Notes under the pieces: model-generated
What the model was told of the DNA's origin: nothing
Databases searched by the model: none
What the model saw: only the letters and a program-made list of their open reading frames with translations
Program-made: the position numbers and the translations under genes
Assembly (NCBI GenBank): GCA_964036665.1
Contig: OZ038531.1
Location: 7,688,168-7,752,167 of the forward strand
DNA: 64,000 bases
Direction: 5' to 3'
DNA from: Gordius sp. MW1
Lineage: Eukaryota > Nematomorpha > Gordioida > Gordea > Gordiidae
In this document: in pieces, positions 35,449 through 48,900 of the stretch
Position numbering within the stretch: the first letter of the stretch is position 1
Layout: every line of letters starts with the position of its first letter

Positions 35449-38400
35449 TCATTCGCCACCCAGCTCCTTTAAACCTGCAAAAATACAATTATGTATAAAA
35501 AAATATGGTAATTCATTTAAAATGTATTAAATCATTTTTCAAACCTTTGGGATCAATAGAAGAAACAATGATTCTTGATGGATTTAAATTGATATTTTTC
35601 AAGGCCTTGGACAACATATTACTCATTTCATCATTAATTTTGCACGAAGTTGCAAACAGGCGAACATCTACATCACACTCCTTACAAATTCCATTGTTAA
35701 GTTTATGGCAACTGATGGCTATGAAATATTTCGGTCTCTTAACCAAAATGGCCGTTATTTCTGCAAAAAACAAAATAAATGGTTTTATGTTTAAGGTGAC
35801 TAAAATATCGAAGTAAAAAAGTGTAGCTTTACTAATAAAATTTAGTATAAACATTGAAAAGTCTTTGAGTTGTAATAATAATTGATTTTCATAACATTTT
35901 GTTAAAATAGTAAGTAATATTCGTTTTTTGACTTGAAACATGCATGATTTATTACAGTCTTGATATCAAATCATTTAGGCCATGGAAAACTTTCTAATGG
36001 TTAAATTAATATGGTTAAACAATGTTCTTTGTATCCTTCAAAAATAGCCTTAAACATTCTCGATCTAGATGAAAATTTTTAGACCAATAAATAATTCGAG
36101 TCTAGGCAACTCACAAAAGTTTAAGCAAAAAACGGTAGGTATTGTAGGATATATACTAACAATACAGAGTACAAATAGAAGAAAACAATTTGAAATTGGC
36201 AATTTACGCTAAGCTTTTGAAAAATAACGAAGTGACTTTAGAACAAGTCGAATATTAGAGTCCTAAGTAAACAGCGTAATGCTAAGATCGGCAATTAAAA
36301 TACTAAGCGTTAAAATATGTAATGAACATGCCATTTCTGATCGAATAAAATTTGTAAAACTTATATTTAGTATAATATACCAAATGCGACTAATCTTTCT
36401 TTGGAGTCTGCATTTATAGGCAAAGACCAGTTGTAGAAAATTCGTCCGTTTTGGACACTTGCATATTCTTTGTCGTAATTTTCAATTTTTCCATCTCTAA
36501 AACAATCACTATATGGGTAAAATGTGCCAATTTTACTTGTATATACGTGATTCACATTTGCTTTCATTGGCTACACTCTTGAAAATGGCGCTAAATATAA
36601 TATTAGCCTTCTCCTGCGAATTTTGTTCAGCTTTGTAACAAGCCAAACTGAACCATTTTTTCATTCCAAGCTAAACCATTTAAAATTAGAATTTATTTAA
36701 TAAAAATATCCATGTCTTCTACACTTACATAATGTGCAGAAAGATGGCCGGCCGAGAAAACACCTATAAATATGTATATTGATTCATTAAAACTACATGA
36801 TTAAACGTTAGTTTTTTAGTTCTATTAAAACTCTGAAGGTAAAACTATCTACTCACGGTATTTTCTTGATATGATGTAGAAATATAGTGGCTGATTAAAC
36901 TGGGCATCTAAATACATTAAAATGATAACATCATTTAAAATTTTGCATTTATTTAAAGACATTTATATAAATCTCTTAATAATAAAAAATCATTCAAAAT
37001 ATTTAATAGAAATTTAACTCTAAAGATGTCTTTACCTTCCACAAATAGGCAGGGACTCATCAAGCCATACTTTTCAGCATCTGATAACGCAAAGATTTAA
37101 AATATTTTAGTATTATTTTATCAGTTTAATTTTTATCGGTTTGCCTTAAATTTATAAACTTACATTGGGCATAAGAAGGCAAATGTGATTTTTGTTCATC
37201 GGTTAAAGTGTATCCCTCTATAATATGATATTAATGATTCCACCTAATATAAGTTACTTAGTTGTTTCAAGTCACCCGAGACATTTTGCTTGTAAGAAAA
37301 TCGTTTCTCTATAAAAAAAATTAAGCAAGGAATTGAAATATTTTGAAACCAAGGTGATTTATTATTCAAATGTAGTTACTTAGTTTTTCCATGTCAAGTT
37401 GAGCGAGCCATGATGAAAATTGCAATAAAGAACCTATATAACATCCGAAAATTATCGTATTCTATTAATGCTGATTTTTCATTTAAAAAAACCAAAATAA
37501 GAATATTTTATCATACCTTTTGGATGACGCTTGTAATACTCAAACAATGCATACATAGCAAGTTCCGGCGAGCCTATTTATAACAACATAATTTAGATGT
37601 CTTATTTTACGATATTACTTTGGTAAGAGATGTAGCCATGTTCCAGAATCCACATCACAAATCCGGACAAGGACTCTGAGTTAAAAAAAGAGATGAGTTT
37701 TTTACGAATAATATAAGTTTACCTTTGCTAGTTTCTTGCCAATATTCATATATGTTTGACATGAGATCCTCACACATTTCTATACAAAGATTACTTTACT
37801 GCAAATTTATTTTATTTTTACCCGAGGTCGTGTAGGTGTATCTCAATGAATAATAATATTCCAAAGATTGGCCTTAATTTGTTTTGATTAATATATCAAT
37901 ATATACAACTTACCTTCTTCTACAAAACTTTTTATTTCATAATATTTATCGAATATGTCAATATCGGGCGATTCTATAAGGGTGTTAAAACATTACTTCA
38001 AAATCATAGAAAAGGATTAATACCTGTTGGCTCCACTTCGCAAGTTATGTTAGTTATGTATATGTACTTGAATTCTAATAAACAAATAGTTATATAAAAA
38101 AATTAGTAAAATGCCAATTAATAAAACATTATATAATGATTACTCTTAATTGAAACGATGCGCTTGTTGTATCTCTTCAAAATACTCTTTTGGCATGCTA
38201 GGAAAATTGAAAAATAAAAGTTGTGTAAATGTACAACTGCAAGCAACAATTTACCTGTACTTTTGGGGCAAACATATACAATTTTTTTGGTTTCCAAACA
38301 AAGCCCTTTAATTAGACTAAGTATAAACTTGTTATCGGCAGAACTTAAGTCGTCCTTAGCACCATAAACACCAATATCTATATAATTGGGGTGGCATCGA

Positions 38401-39973
38401 TTCTTTTTGATAAATTTATAGCAAAACAAAATAACCACAAATCCTTTTTGACTGAAGACGATGAAAGAGGTGTCTAAGAGGGGGAAATACAATAGAGAAC
38501 ATTTCGAAGATAATAGTACTTGATTTGAAGGAGGGATTAAATTGTAAGCCAAGTCGTTGCCATAAACATGGGTTGGGATATTTGTATACGGAGTTTTTAA
38601 CAAATAGTGAAGCTTTGCAGCCAGCTTTCCTAAAAGCGTTAATGTTAAATTTTAATGTATATAATACCATATCATCAAGTTTAAATGTAAATTTTACTTT
38701 ATCCTCATAAAGGTGATCAAGATAGAGTCTTTCGATTTGGGCTCAATTATAATGTTGTCAAAAATGTCCCGGCTTGGAAGGTTACATAAGTTCCGATAAT
38801 ATATCAATCTATTTAGGACCTGTTTGTGACACTGTTTATTGAACAAAAATAGAGTTGTTAATCGCCTATCAAATCAATCATTACTAACCTTGGAGTCGAA
38901 AAAGACATTATTCTTAATAATGTACGCCAAAGCACATATCTTATCTATAATAAAAAATAAAAATCTGTACTTTATTTGTATAACCATGTATAAATGATCA
39001 GGCGACTAAATATCTATTGAAGCTAAAGAACGACCATTGCTTTTTAATGATGTTTCAATCATACGACTAAGACCCATTATTGAATAAGAACCCTGTTTGA
39101 TTTATATTCTACTATCATGGGTGATCGGCTATAAACGAGGTTTTGGTCCGAAGTTATATTTTAATATGAACATCTCTTTTAAATCTATGCAAAAAGCCAC
39201 ATAACGTGGCCATTGATAGGCAACAAAGTGGCATTTTTGTTTATAGTTTAGAAATTTTTTAATTCTCTTTTCTTGGCTTTGTAAAATTTTAGGCTAAAAA
39301 ACACGGTTTATATGGGTGTCTTAATTGAATTATATTTGTTATTATAAATCATTCAACAGTTATCAATGTAGTAATGTTAAAAATTATTAACGTAACAAAA
39401 TGAATATAAATAGTTTGTTAAATTAAATAATTTTGTTAATTGTGAAATTAAAAATAATTTTATAGGTATTATAAGAAAAACATTTTACAATACCTATTTA
39501 TAATTATTTAAATTTCTTACTAGTATGTTCATCAGGTTCTAAATAAGGAAATACAATTTTAGATAATTCATAAAAATAAAATTAATTATAAGCTACACAC
39601 GTATAAAACTTTAGTGTAAATAAATACTCTCAGTAACGGCCAGGGTAGTAAACTCATCGGTAAATAGTGTTAGTTCATCTGTATACAACAAAAAGTTTAA
39701 AAAGTTTATAAAAACTAATAAATCTATTACGTTCATCATAAGATGGGGTCGAAATTGAAGTAGACTCTTCTTTTTCAGTAATATCTAAACAAATATAAAT
39801 TAATTTAATATAATTTAGAGCTTATATAGCTCATGTAATTAGATCATACCTAGGAGTGTGGTAAATTCCTCTTCTATAGGATATATATAATAATTTGATG
39901 ATAATCATTGGAAACTAATATATACCTTCAAACGGCGTCTCAGTGAATCCAGTATATAGGGTAGTCGTAGTAG
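35449..39973 (-). CDS. 3' non-repeated part of the micro-exon gene (24 exons)
   Basis: Exons, given in ascending order: 35449-35474, 35545-35760, 36381-36570, 36729-36763, 36857-36907, 37036-37080, 37164-37217, 37258-37308, 37380-37433, 37517-37573, 37619-37675, 37723-37779, 37822-37872, 37914-37973, 38024-38074, 38144-38197, 38255-38451, 38501-38741, 38786-38819, 38889-38944, 39628-39678, 39731-39784, 39850-39873, 39926-39973. They total 1814 bases and stay in one frame (about 604 residues). Segments include YAEKYGLMSPCLFVE, SLSGFVMWILEHGYISY, CHPNYIDIGVYGAKDD and VDVRLFATSCKIND; none gives me a confident family. The donor at 38500 (GTTCTC) is the weakest junction. The 39.0-39.6 kb gap is an intron. 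Confidence 0.65.
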
Positions 39974-42900
39974 CTATAAAAAATTGTAAAAATAAATATA
40001 TTGGTAATTTTTTGTAAGGGTTTGTTGATGTGAATAAAGTATCTTTTATATTCATATAGCAATAGATAAGATAATCACTTATTAATATTATGGAGTCTTA
40101 TGAATTATTTTAAATTATTTTTTGACTGCAATGCTTGTTGAGGTTAATTGTTTCCAAAAAAAATTTCATAAAATTGCCAAGAATTGTATAATAGTTTGCA
40201 CTTATAACATAAGATGTCGTTGAAAACGCATGTATAAAAAATATATGTATTCATTTTATGCCCTCATATATGTGCGAAATTAACAAGAAAAAAAGATTAT
40301 AAACAAAGATCTATATAAATTTATTTTAACTACCATAAGTAAATTTTGAATTTTAACAAATTTACAAAATGTTCACTGATGGCGATTATTAGTAAAAACA
40401 AATCTGCCCAAAAATATTTGTCGAGAATAAGCTGTAGAAAAACTTTGCAAATATAAAAAGGTTCAAATCAATATCCTTCTCTTTGACAACATTCTTAAAC
40501 TATGCAAAATGAATTAGATTTGCGTTTTAGTATGGAAGATGAAGGTAGCTAAAAACCGGTATAGGATAATTGACAGGGTTATCTTATGTTTAAATTGACA
40601 CAACGAAAATAGTATTATAACAGATTGTGAGGCTATACAAAATTAAAAAAATTACATACCATTCCTATGTGAAGTAGTGGACGACCTTATTCGTAACGTA
40701 GTTTCCGTTTCTATTTTATCATAATTTTTAATAGTTTGTTGGTATTCAATAGTGATTAATCAGTGATTTTAATCTGATCAAACGGTTACCTTCTTCCCCA
40801 GTAGTGGTCGGTGGAGTTGTTTCTATAGTTTCTGAGCAATAAAATTTTAATGTTAATAACATATTCGATGTTTTAATTACTAATCAAGCAAACATTTATT
40901 CGGCATTAATAAACATAATTGCGTTTAACATATTATTTCTTGTAACTGTTAGAATTGTTTGAATAGGAAGTTTGCAGATATTAAATTATTTTAGACTTTA
41001 TAATAAAAACTTGGTTTTAATTAAGGATTTTTTAATGTGATTATTTGAATATCATATTCATTATTCCTTCAACCTCAGATGGACCAAATTTTTATATTGG
41101 TCTTCAAAAGCCATATGCTTTTTCAGATGAATAGTTGGAACGATTGTTGAAAACTGTATATTGCTGCTCATTAAATGAAAAAGATTTGTGAGTTAATTAG
41201 GACAAAATATTCATTCGTACCTAAAACATTACTCATCTAACAATTATCATTTATTAATAGATGTTCTTTACAATAAAAAACTTGGAAAAAATAGCCCTTA
41301 AATGTTCATATGGTTAAAATTACAATATTTTATGAAAAATTAATTAAACAAAATAATTAATCCACCTTGTTATACAACTGATTTTTATAATTTTACAAGT
41401 ATATTTATTGAAAGAGAAAAAAAATGAAATACATTTGAGATTTGGGGCATATTTTAAATGACACTATTATAGAATAATAGATTTTAAAGGTTTTTTAAAA
41501 CAGAGTGTACAGAAAATTTCGATCTTTGGTCCTAAGTCCACAAAGTAATCATTACTCAAAGTTAACTACTCGGTGTGATAAAATAATTGCAGATATTAAA
41601 TATTAGATATAATCATGGGCGTAGCCAGCATTGGGATTAGAGGGGGGGGGGGCAATAATGATTTAGGAGGGGGCAAAATAATCAATTTTTTGAAATTTTT
41701 GCCATAATTTTAATAAATTTCAACAAATTTTTGGATTTAGAGGGGGGCAGCCGCCCCTCCCTGCCCCCACCCCCTTTGTTACGCCCATGTATATAATCAT
41801 GGGTATAGCCAATAGTTTTAAATTGTGGCAGCTCCTAATCCCTGCATTTCAAAACGCCCATGTAATAAAATGTGTAAGGTACTGACAAATTTAACAGCCC
41901 CCTAATGATAGATAGCATTTTACGTTATGGTAATACAATTAATATATCAACCTATCGGTATAGGTGCTTTTAGTATTTTCATTACATAATATAATAACAT
42001 TAAAAACAACCTTAGTTATGTAATCAAGAATTTACAATCCGTTTATATAAATGTCATTGTATAAAATCGGTGGATTAGGATTGATAGCGTAGGTAGAGGG
42101 AAATGGAACGCGATATTTCTGGCTATAAAAGCCCATCATCAGGGAATTCCCCTGATGATGGGCTTTTATAGCCAGAAATATCGCGTTCCATTTCCCTCTA
42201 CCTACGCTATCTATCCAAATCGACCGATTTTATACAATGACAACCTTAGTTATATACAGTACCATTTTTAATCATAAAATTTTATTTTTATACCTTTTTT
42301 ACAGTCTGAGCTATTACACGTCTTATTTTAACACGCTCGCAAAGGTTAATGTTTGTATTAATTCAAAACTAATTAGCCAAATGCTGAAATGAATAATAAA
42401 AGAAAGGTACCTATTTGATATGTTGTGGTTGTGGGGATCCGACCACGTGAGGTTAAAATCGTTCCTGGAATGGAATCAAATTATATTTTTGCCTTATTGC
42501 TCAATATTAGTTAAAAGAGTTAAGGGTGGATTCAAATAATATTGTGCTTTTCGAAACAAAGCATTTAAAATTGCACAATTGGTGGATAGGAGAGCATCCT
42601 TAACCAATACTTTTAGCATTTTAGAATAACATTTATGATAATAGGATAAAAATAAGAGAAATTTTAATATTTATTTTATAGAAAATTGTTTTGTTATAGT
42701 TGGGACATTAATAGACATTCGCAAATATTTATGTAAAAAAGCTTCGTTTGCTATATCATTGATCAATTTTCCCGCTTTCAATGATATTTAAAATGTTATA
42801 CAAAAGAATACGCTCAATAGTGGAGGTAATTTACAATGCATTTTTGATTTATAGTGGAGTTCAATATTTTATAAATTTAAAACTCCTACGGGATATCTTA

Positions 42901-45900
42901 AGAGCTGTAATTGTTGAAATTAAACCAGTCGAATTTTCTTACTAAATATTATCTTTTAAAATGTATATATTGCGAAAATAAATATTAAATTTTCTACAAA
43001 TGTTTTTAATATCTTGATATGTGCGAAGTATTGCAAATATATAACAAGGCTATGTCCTTCAAATTAAACGTTATATATTGCAGTACCTTTCCTCGAGGTA
43101 AATTTAGTTGGAGTTGAAGTGCTTTCTAAAAACATATCAAAAATTAAAAAATCTCATATTTTATTAGTCATATTTTGAGCAATTATTAATGCCTACCTTT
43201 TCGATATGTTGTGGTAATACGTTCACGCAGGCTAGAAGTTGTCCCTTAAATTAATTAGATTACACATAATTAAGTAGAGTTAGTGTTTAAATTAAGTAGA
43301 GTTGTGTTTGAAAAAATACTTTCATGATATTTTATTCAAGGTGGCTCATATAAAATTAATTTAAAATTATATAAAACAAAATATCTATTTAAGTTAGAAT
43401 TACATAAACATTAAAAATAGAAGCATTGGCAGGCAGGATTGTGGAAGGCGGGGGTAAATTGATAAATCAACTAACAAACTTTTATCAAGAGTCTCGGGTT
43501 TATCATTATTAGTTATTTAAATTTTACAATCAAAATCGTCAGCCTTTCTCCCAAGGACGCAATCTACAATGAGCTCCTTCAATTTTTAAAACCAATGAAT
43601 GAATTATAAATATGCCCGGGACCTTTTAGGCTTAATTGGACCACCTCAAGGAAAAATTAAAAAACATGGGCTCGGCAAAAACTCGTTATAATTAAACTAC
43701 AAGTTGTTTCAAGGTGACGAGTCGAAGTTGTCAAATTTATTTGAAATAGTGAATAATAATTAAGAAGACGCACATTAAATATACTACACATGTTTTTAAT
43801 ATCTTGATAAGAGCAATTTTGCAAAAGTATAACTAGAAGCTGTGTGCTTTAAATTAAACGTTATTTATTGAATATATACCTTTGACAAGAGGTGTGGTGA
43901 TCGTCTTGATCGATGTTCTTGCTGCAACGGTAATCAAAGTTAGAATGACGTAGAAAATACACTCAGATACTCAGTCGAGGTAATTTACAGTATAGTTTTA
44001 ATAAATAATGGAGTTTTATATTCAATAAAGGCAAAATGTAAAATTCTACCGGTAATCTTGGGAGTTGTCGCTGTTTCAACGCGAGTCGAAGTTTCTTAAA
44101 ATCCATTTAAAATTGTATATAATAAATAAGAAGACGCACATTGAATCTACTACACATGTTTTTTTTTAATGTCTTGAGAAATGAGGTTATGCAAAAATTA
44201 TACCTAGAAGCTGTTGAAACTTTATACATATATTGCAGTACCTTTCCTTGAGGTAAATTTATGTGGAGTGGTGCTTTCTAAAAACAAATCAACAGTTAAG
44301 AAGTCGCATAATTAATTGAAGATATTTAAGTGAATTAGTTATTGCTTACCTTTTCGATATGTTGTGGTTCTTCGTTCACGCTGGCTGGAAGTTGTCTCTT
44401 TAAATAGTTTTAATATTTTATGAATATATCCATTTTAAGGGTAATTATTGTTTTCAACCTCTATATTATTCTACAAAATCCTTCATTCAAACAACTACGC
44501 TTAAAATGCGAAGAATAGAATGTCTGAAGATGTTTTTAATGGCTTATGCTTATGAATAATAGATTTGTGATAAAATTACCGTAACATTTTTCGATGATAA
44601 TTTCGATTAGGTGAAGTTGTCCTGTTATCTCGAAATCTCCCAATAAATCACTTACGAATGCATTCTTGTATTTAATTTCAACAATTTTGCCATTTTCGTT
44701 AACCTTCAGGATGACATCTAATCCAATTTGATGAACTTCGATCTAAACATCAAGGAGTTACCATATATGTATGTAATAAGGTTCAGGGAAAAATGATAAT
44801 GAACATATAACTGCACACCGAACTTACTATATTTATATTCTTGGGTATACACAACTTTTTAACGGATTTATTTGGCTTGAAGATTATTAGGCAGACGTAC
44901 AATCCTTTTCCTTTCGGATTTTTTATGGCGCATAGCTATGTAAAACATATATTTAACGTTTTGAGATAAATCTTACGTCACTCTTTATAATGATTCCATA
45001 TGATGATAATTGGTAAATCCAGATGATTTGCTTTTTAATTATTTTAGAAATACTTGAACCAATAGCATTAATAACGAATATATCTTTTCCATCGAATGGA
45101 TACAAGACATTATCGCCTTCTTTGATGAGGTAAACTTGTGCTGGGCTAAAATATAATGAAAATAGATTTAAATAGATTTCGGAGTAGACTTACAAAAATT
45201 GAGGAATGAACGGAATCAAAATTCGAATGATATAGTTGCCGCTCTTGATGATGTAATCGCATATTTCTAGTTTAAGAAAAAAACATGATATAGTTTGTTG
45301 GCATTGAAAAAACAATTAAAAACACATACTCTTGCGGGGAATAGTTGGACATGTTCTAAGGAAGGTTGTACCGGTTTCTATTTTTGAATAAAATTATTAC
45401 AGTAATTATTTTAAAAAATGATATAGCATGTAAGTATTTGACATAAAAGTTAAATCTGCACATAAAGGTGTAGAAACAAAGTTCACCTTCTTCCTCAGTT
45501 GTAGTACGTGGGGTTGAATGAGTTTTGTAGGTTCCTAAATAATAATTAAACAAAGTTAAAGTCGTATAATTTTGAAATAATCTAAATCATTGTAAACGAC
45601 GAATAGTAGCACTACGTCCAAATCGCATTATTGAATTCATACCTTTGGTAAGAGGTGTGGTGATTGTCCTGATCGATGTTCTTCCTGCAACGGTAATAAA
45701 AGTTACAATGCTGTACAAAATACTCTTAACAGTCGAGGTAATTTACAATATACAATAATTTGCATAGATAGTGGAGTTTTATATTGAATAAAGGCAAAAA
45801 GTAAAATTCTACCGGTAATCTTGGGAGTTGTAGTTGTTTCAACGCGACGAGTCGAAGTTTCTTAAAATCAATTTAAAATTGTATATAATAAATAAGAAGA

Positions 45901-48900
45901 CGCACATTGAATCTAATACACATGTTTTTAATATCTTGATAAAAGCGGTTATACAAAAATTATAACTAGAGGCTGTGTGCTTTAAATTAAACGTTATATA
46001 TTGCAGTACCTTTCCTTGAGGTAAATTTATGTGGAGTGGTGCTTTCTAAAAATAAATCATCAGTTAAGAAGTCGCATAATTAATTGAAGATATTTAAGTG
46101 AATTAGTTATTGCTTACCTTTTCGATATGTTGTGGTTCTTCGTTCACGCTGGCTGGAAGTTGTCTCTTTAAATAGTTTTAATATTTTATGAATATATCCA
46201 TTTTAAGGGTAATTATTGTTTTCAGCCTCTATATTATTCTACAAAATCCTTTATTCAAACAACTACGCTTAAAATGCGAAGAATAGAATGTCTGAAGATG
46301 TTTTTAATGGCTTATGCATATGAATAATAGATTTGTGATAAAATTACCGTAACATTTTTCGATGATAATTTCGATTAGGTGAAGTTGTCCTGTTATCTCG
46401 AAATCTCCCAATAAATCACTTACGAATGCATTCTTGTATTTAATTTCAACAATTTTGCCATTTTCGTTAACCTTCAGGATGACATCTAATCCAATTTGAT
46501 GAACTTCGATCTAAACATCAAGGAGTTACCATATATGTATGTAATAAGGTTCAGGGAAAAATGATAATGAACATATAACTGCACACCGAACTTACTATAT
46601 TTATATTCTTGGGTATACACAACTTTTTAACGGATTTATTTGGCTTGAAGATTATTAGGCAGACGTACAATCCTTTTCCTTTCGGATTTTTTATGGCGCA
46701 TAGCTATGTAAAACATATATTTAACGTTTTGAGATAAATCTTACGTCACTCTTTATAATGATTCCATATGATGATAATTGGTAAATCCAGATGATTTGCT
46801 TTTTAATTATTTTAGAAATACTTGAACCAATAGCATTAATAACGAATATATCTTTTCCATCGAATGGATACAAGACATTATCGCCTTCTTTGATGAGGTA
46901 AACTTGTGCTGGGCTAAAATATAATGAAAATAGATTTAAATAGATTTCGGAGTAGACTTACAAAAATTGAGGAATGAACGGAATCAAAATTCGAATGATA
47001 TAGTTGCCGCTCTTGATGATGTAATCGCATATTTCTAGTTTAAGAAAAAAACATGATATAGTTTGTTGGCATTGAAAAAACAATTAAAAACACATACTCT
47101 TGCGGGGAATAGTTGGACATGTTCTAAGGAAGGTTGTACCGGTTTCTATTTTTGAATAAAATTATTACAGTAATTATTTTAAAAAATGATATAGCATGTA
47201 AGTATTTGACATAAAAGTTAAATCTGCACATAAAGGTGTAGAAACAAAGTTCACCTTCTTCCTCGGTTGTAGTACGTGGGGTTGAATGAGTTTTGTAGGT
47301 TCCTAAATAATAATTAAACAAAGTTAAAGTCGTATAATTTTGAAATAATCTAAATCATTGTAAACGACGAATAGTAGCACTAGGTCCAAATCGCATTATT
47401 GAATTCATACCTTTGGTAAGAGGTGTGGTGATTGTCCTGATCGATGTTCTTCCTGCAACGGTAATAAAAGTTACAATGCTGTACAAAATACTCTTAACAG
47501 TCGAGGTAATTTACAATGTACAATAATTTGCATAGATAGTGGAGTTTTATATTGAATAAAGGCAAAAAGTAAAATTCTACCGGTAATCTTGGGAGTTGTA
47601 GTTGTTTCAACGCGACGAGTCGAAGTTTCTTAAAATCAATTTAAAATTGTATATAATAAATAAGAAGACGCACATTGAATCTAATACACATGTTTTTAAT
47701 ATCTTGATAAAAGCGGTTATACAAAAATTATAACTAGAGGCTGTGTGCTTTAAATTAAACGTTATATATTGCAGTACCTTTCCTTGAGGTAAATTTATGT
47801 GGAGTGGTGCTTTCTAAAAATAAATCAACAGTTAAGAAGTCGCATAATTAATTGAAGATATTTAAGTGAATTAGTTATTGCTTACCTTTTCGATATGTTG
47901 TGGTTCTTCGTTCACGCTGGCTGGAAGTTGTCTCTTTAAATAGTTTTAATATTTTATGAATATATCCATTTTAAGGGTAATTATTGTTTTCAACCTCTAT
48001 ATTATTCTACAAAATCCTTTATTCAAACAACTACGCTTAAAATGCGAAGAATAGAATGTCTGAAGATGTTTTAAATGGCTTATGCATATGAATAATAGAT
48101 TTGTGATAAAATTACCGTAACATTTTTCGATGATAATTTCGATTAGGTGAAGTTGTCCTGTTATCTCGAAATCTCCCAATAAATCACTTACGAATGCATT
48201 CTTGTATTTAATTTCAACAATTTTGCCATTTTCGTTAACCTTCAGGATGACATCTAATCCAATTTGATGAACTTCGATCTAAACATCAAGGAGTTACCAT
48301 ATATGTATGTAATAAGGTTCAGGGAAAAATGATAATGAACATATAACTGCACACCGAACTTACTATATTTATATTCTTGGGTATACACAACTTTTTAACG
48401 GATTTATTTGGCTTGAAGATTATTAGGCAAACGTACAATCCTTTTCCTTTCGGATTTTTTATGGCGCATAGCTATGTAAAACATATATTTAACGTTTTGA
48501 GATGAATCTTACGTCACTCTTTATAATGATTCCATATGATGATAATTGGTAAATCCAGATGATTTGCTTTTTAATTATTTTAGAAATACTTGAACCAATA
48601 GCATTAATAACGAATATATCTTTTCCATCGAATGGATACAAGACATTATCGCCTTCTTTGATAAGGTAAACTTGTGCTGGGCTAAAATATAATGAAAATA
48701 GATTTAAATAGATTTCGGAGTAGACTTACAAAAATTGAGGAATGAACGGAATCAAAATTCGAATGATATAGTTGCCGCTCTTGATGATGTAATCGCATAT
48801 TTCTAGTTTAATAAAAAAACATGATATAGTTTGTTAACAATTAAAAACACATACTCTTGCGGGGAATAGTTGGACGTGTTCTAAGGAAGGTTGTACCGGT

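Noticed and set aside
45356-45553. 65-codon open frame repeated in every array unit as a small independent gene
   Set aside because: It spans intron sequence: its coding part is the TYKTH...TEEE linker exon with a GT-AG boundary each side; the rest is intron and intergenic-like.
47997-48179. 60-codon open frame present in only two units
   Set aside because: It is the IEVHQ...KCYG exon read on into the intron; a local TTTAAATGG variant removes a stop.
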